Part shown: positions 61,196 to 64,000 of the stretch, in pieces | Position numbering within the stretch: position 1 is the first letter of the stretch | Layout: each line of letters begins with the position of its first letter | Assembly (NCBI RefSeq): GCF_001746915.1 | Contig: NZ_MJGC01000045.1 | Span: 32,432 to 96,431, forward strand | Length of the DNA: 64,000 nt | Direction: 5' to 3' | DNA from: Desertifilum tharense IPPAS B-1220 | GTDB lineage: Bacteria; Cyanobacteriota; Cyanobacteriia; Cyanobacteriales; Desertifilaceae | The notes under the pieces: generated by a model | What the model was told of the DNA's origin: nothing | The model's database searches: none | The model's input: the letters and a program-made list of their open reading frames with translations, nothing else | Program-made: the position numbers and the translations under genes

Positions 61196-63034
61196 CTAGG
61201 CAATTGCTGCCATTTTCACATCATTATTCGCGAGCAGTTGTTGCAGTTCTTCTGCGTCTACCGTTTCCTTTTCAATCAGCATATTTGCCAACAGATCGAG
61301 GACGTGACGGTTATTGGTTAAAACAGACTTGGCTCGGCGGTAGGCTTGTTCGACCAGGTTGCGAACCTCATCATCAATAGCTGCGGCAGTTTCTTCAGAG
61401 AAATCGCGCTCTGCGGCAATATCGCGACCGAGGAACATATTACCTTGCTGGCGACCCAGAGCAACCGGGCCGAGGCGATCGCTCATACCGAAGCGAGTCA
61501 CCATTTGCCGCGCCACTCTAGCAACCTGTTGCAAGTCATTGGAAGCACCCGTTGTTACTTCCTCTTCCCCAAAGACGATCTCTTCGGCAATCCGACCGCC
61601 TAAAGCCACCGCCATCTGATTTTGCAGGTAAGAACGAGAATACAACCCAGAGTCCATCCGTTCTTCGCTCGGCGTAAACCAGGTTAACCCGCCAGCCCGA
61701 CCGCGTGGAATAATGCTAATTTTCTGTACGGGGTCGTAATCTGGCATCAGCGCCCCAATTAAAGCGTGACCTGCTTCGTGATAAGCCACTAACGTCTTGC
61801 GTTTTTCGCTCATCACCCGGTCTTTCTTCTCTGGGCCAGCTAAAACGCGATCAATCGCGTCATTAATCTCATCCATCGAAATTTCGGTGAGATTGCGCCG
61901 CGCTGCTAAAATAGCCGCTTCGTTTAACAAGTTAGACAGGTCTGCACCTGTAAAACCAGGCGTCCGACGGGCAATTTTTTCTAGATCCACGTCTTTTGCT
62001 AAGGTTTTGCCACGAGCATGAACGTTGAGGATTTCTAAGCGACCGCTATAATCTGGACGATCGACCACAACTTGGCGGTCGAAACGACCCGGACGTAGCA
62101 GCGCTGCATCCAAAACGTCAGGACGGTTAGTTGCCGCAATAATGATAATCCCGGTATTGCCTTCAAAACCATCCATCTCGGTCAGGAGTTGGTTGAGGGT
62201 TTGTTCGCGTTCGTCGTTTCCTCCCCCTAAACCGGCACCCCGTTGGCGACCTACAGCATCAATTTCATCGATAAAAACGATGCAAGGAGCATTGGCTTTA
62301 GCTTGCTCGAACAGGTCGCGGACGCGAGAAGCACCCACCCCAACGAACATTTCTACAAATTCAGAACCTGAAATTGAGAAGAACGGAACGCCCGCTTCAC
62401 CCGCAACGGCACGAGCCAATAAGGTTTTACCCGTTCCCGGAGGTCCAACCAGCAATACACCTTTGGGAATTTTTGCACCAACGGCGGTAAAGCGATCGGC
62501 ATTTTTCAGGAAGTCTACCACTTCGCTGAGTTCGAGTTTGGCTTGCTCAATTCCCGCAACGTCGCCAAAGGTGACTTGGGTTTGGGGTTCCATCTGGACT
62601 CTGGCTTTGGATTTGCCAAAGTTCATCGCTTGAGAGCCAGGACCGTTCTGAGCGCGACGGAGTAAGAAGAATAAACCGATTACTAATAAAATCGGAACAA
62701 ATAAACCACTTAACGCCCGCAACCATACCCCGTCATCGCTTTGCGGGAGTACAGAGATATCAACATTATTTTGAGTCAGGATATTGAGGAGGTCAGGGTC
62801 GTTCGGTAGATTGACCATGACTTTTGCCCCGTCTTGAGCTGTCACAAGCGCTCTAGTGCGATCGGCACTTAAGCTTACTCTTTCGACACGATTTTGTTCA
62901 ACTTCCTGTATTAATCGACTGTAGCGCCATGTTTCTCTGGCTTGAGGCTGTCTATCAAATAAAGCCGTTGCTAATGCAATAACAACGATCGCCAGCAGCG
63001 CGTACAGTCCCGCATTTCTCCACCGTTTATTCAC
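61196..63034 (-). CDS. ftsH: ATP-dependent zinc metalloprotease FtsH
   Basis: The 612-residue protease has two N-terminal membrane helices (about 10-27 and 105-125) enclosing a small lumenal or periplasmic domain. The AAA+ module has Walker A GPPGTGKT (197-204), Walker B FIDEID (253-258) and the [11 protein letters not shown]. The M41 peptidase has the zinc motif HEAGH (418-422). It degrades damaged membrane proteins. In cyanobacteria FtsH hexamers remove photodamaged D1, but which of the four paralogues this is cannot be told from the sequence alone. Length and all motifs are normal. It is monocistronic with a good terminator, and transcribed away from the rRNA operon. Confidence 0.97.
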   Translation of the reverse strand: MNKRWRNAGLYALLAIVVIALATALFDRQPQARETWRYSRLIQEVEQNRVERVSLSADRTRALVTAQDGAKVMVNLPNDPDLLNILTQNNVDISVLPQSDDGVWLRALSGLFVPILLVIGLFFLLRRAQNGPGSQAMNFGKSKARVQMEPQTQVTFGDVAGIEQAKLELSEVVDFLKNADRFTAVGAKIPKGVLLVGPPGTGKTLLARAVAGEAGVPFFSISGSEFVEMFVGVGASRVRDLFEQAKANAPCIVFIDEIDAVGRQRGAGLGGGNDEREQTLNQLLTEMDGFEGNTGIIIIAATNRPDVLDAALLRPGRFDRQVVVDRPDYSGRLEILNVHARGKTLAKDVDLEKIARRTPGFTGADLSNLLNEAAILAARRNLTEISMDEINDAIDRVLAGPEKKDRVMSEKRKTLVAYHEAGHALIGALMPDYDPVQKISIIPRGRAGGLTWFTPSEERMDSGLYSRSYLQNQMAVALGGRIAEEIVFGEEEVTTGASNDLQQVARVARQMVTRFGMSDRLGPVALGRQQGNMFLGRDIAAERDFSEETAAAIDDEVRNLVEQAYRRAKSVLTNNRHVLDLLANMLIEKETVDAEELQQLLANNDVKMAAIA

Positions 63035-63761
63035 CGGTTTAAATCCTCCTTATTCTCAGGATTTGGGACGTTTTCAGCGTTTTTATTAATTCTATATTAA
63101 CTATTATTACAAATCTTGGGAGGAATGGGCGCGTTGCGAGCAATTAAAACTGACTGTGCCAAAATCCTCTCCAGATATTTTAGGTGCAGTTTGGTAGGGG
63201 TTTGCTCGTTTGCCCTATTCTGGCACAGCGTTTTGCGGGTATTGACCGAGAAATTGGTTCTCAGTTATTGGATGAGCCACAGGATGTCGGCTTAGAGGCG
63301 CGATCTACGCAACGACGGATTCTGACTTTAAGAAATTGCTCTACTTATATAACGGTACAGCACCGCAGGCTCTTAGGCCGTTACCCCTGCCAGCTCAAAT
63401 TTTCATTGGTGGTACTGGGACGCTTAACAGTCATTCTCGTCAATACGTGCAGTCCCCACGTCTGCTAAGAGAATTGTGGTGATGGCGATCGCGACTCTAG
63501 AACATCTATAAAACCTATTTTAGAGTGGCTGCGCGATCGTTCTTGTTACCTTACCACTGCTTGCTTCAAGCCAGGCTCACTTGTTTTATTCCAGTCGCCA
63601 AGCTGACTCGCATAACCCCTTGTGCATGACAATCAATCCTCCGATCGGTACCCTTTCCCCAAAAAAATTCCTAGTTTCCAGAAAAATGGTCTCGTTCGAG
63701 TGGCTCAACAGCCCGCCTGAACAGGATTTCAGGAATTCGAGAAAAAACATCAGTCAAAGGG
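63035..63761. other. Non-coding interval between ftsH and the rRNA promoter
   Basis: The ftsH promoter must lie in the A/T-rich part near 63060-63120, but I could not choose hexamers. A plus-strand frame of 94 codons (63184-63468) and another of 65 codons (63581-63778) show no family features. Nothing else is recognised. Confidence 0.5.
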
Positions 63762-63790
63762 TTGACAAAGCCTGTTGAGATTGTTAGATT
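63762..63790 (+). promoter_or_regulatory. rRNA operon promoter
   Basis: A perfect TTGACA (63762-63767), exactly 17 bases and TAGATT (63785-63790) give a strong promoter about 200 bases ahead of the 16S rRNA start. The sequence downstream of the -10 is GC-rich (AAAGCGC), as expected of a stringently controlled rRNA promoter. Confidence 0.7.
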
Positions 63791-63961
63791 AGTAAAGCGC
63801 TTGAGAGAGAGACACCTCCGACGAGCGCCCCGAACCTAGACAACTCAAGAGTTTGAAGCAACGAGCCAAGAATAAATCACCTCGTTAAGAAAACATTCCA
63901 CTCCCAGATTAGCGAAAGTTAATTGAGGGGGTAAAAGATAACACCAGAATAACTCGAAGTC

Positions 63962-63983
63962 AGATTTGAGTAAAGACAAATCT
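63962..63983 (+). other. Hairpin in the rRNA leader just before 16S
   Basis: AGATTTG and CAAATCT form a 7-bp stem with an eight-base loop. It ends a couple of bases before the mature 16S sequence, where processing signals of the rRNA precursor lie. Confidence 0.5.
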
Positions 63984-63984
63984 T

Positions 63985-64000
63985 GTCACGGAGAGTTTGA
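63985..64000 (+). rRNA. 16S rRNA, first bases only (runs off window)
   Basis: The final bases GGAGAGTTTGA are the start of 16S rRNA. AGAGTTTGA corresponds to positions 8-16 in E. coli numbering, so position 1 lies near 63985. The upstream strong promoter and leader agree. Only about 16 bases are in the window. Confidence 0.85.

Noticed and set aside
63184..63468. 94-codon frame upstream of the rRNA promoter
   Set aside because: Composition looks random (Arg, Leu, Cys scattered), there is no ribosome site and no recognisable motif.

Overview
The window is chromosomal DNA from a cyanobacterium. It encodes a photosystem II D1 protein, Ycf23, a DUF2330 protein, an RppA/RppB-type two-component pair and a glycolate dehydrogenase GlcE/GlcF pair. 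The octamer GCGATCGC (HIP1) is very frequent, and the intergenic regions carry heptanucleotide tandem repeats (STRR type) and hairpin repeats typical of filamentous cyanobacteria. The size of the sensory proteins and the repeat style suggest a filamentous mat-forming lineage (Oscillatoriales-like); this is an inference. No transposase, prophage, CRISPR or tRNA was recognised.

Layout. 1-4.2 kb: a sulfide/persulfide module (TauE/SafE permease, rhodanese-DUF2892, ETHE1-like persulfide dioxygenase, ArsR-type regulator) built around a psbA gene whose protein has the three substitutions of the low-oxygen D1' form. Two matching operator-like sites sit inside the promoters of the dioxygenase operon and of arsR. 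4.2-15.4 kb: a membrane protein, then a signalling block: a four-receiver OmpR-type regulator, a 1941-residue hybrid kinase with eight PAS modules, and a REC-GAF-GGDEF diguanylate cyclase. 15.4-25.2 kb: P-type ATPase, RppA/RppB-like pair, baeRF-type protein, MgtE, an exported barrel-like protein and a small lipoprotein. 25.2-28.5 kb: repeats, then glcF and glcE. 28.6-34.5 kb: two kinases and two single-domain receivers. 34.6-39.1 kb: HtrA-type protease, a small membrane protein, YjbQ, DUF2330 and an RnfD-like protein, preceded by a leader with an orphan terminator. 39.7-47.9 kb: nucleoside transporter, RmlD-like reductase and a YbhGFSR-like ABC exporter. 47.9-57.6 kb: an unknown helical membrane protein, Ycf23, two paralogous coiled-coil proteins, then membrane-fusion protein, MacB-like permease and TolC with no local ATPase. 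57.6-64 kb: tandem and cruciform repeats, a hybrid kinase with Hpt, FtsH, and finally the promoter, leader and first bases of a 16S rRNA gene.

Two themes dominate. The first is signal transduction: five sensor kinases and six free-standing regulators, several with receiver modules that have lost the phospho-acceptor Asp. The second is adaptation to low oxygen and sulfide. The most notable observation is the juxtaposition of a D1'-type psbA with a persulfide-detoxification operon and a dithiol ArsR regulator sharing predicted SqrR-like operators. The most system-like uncharacterised unit is the coiled-coil pair followed by an ATPase-less tripartite exporter at 50.7-57.6 kb.
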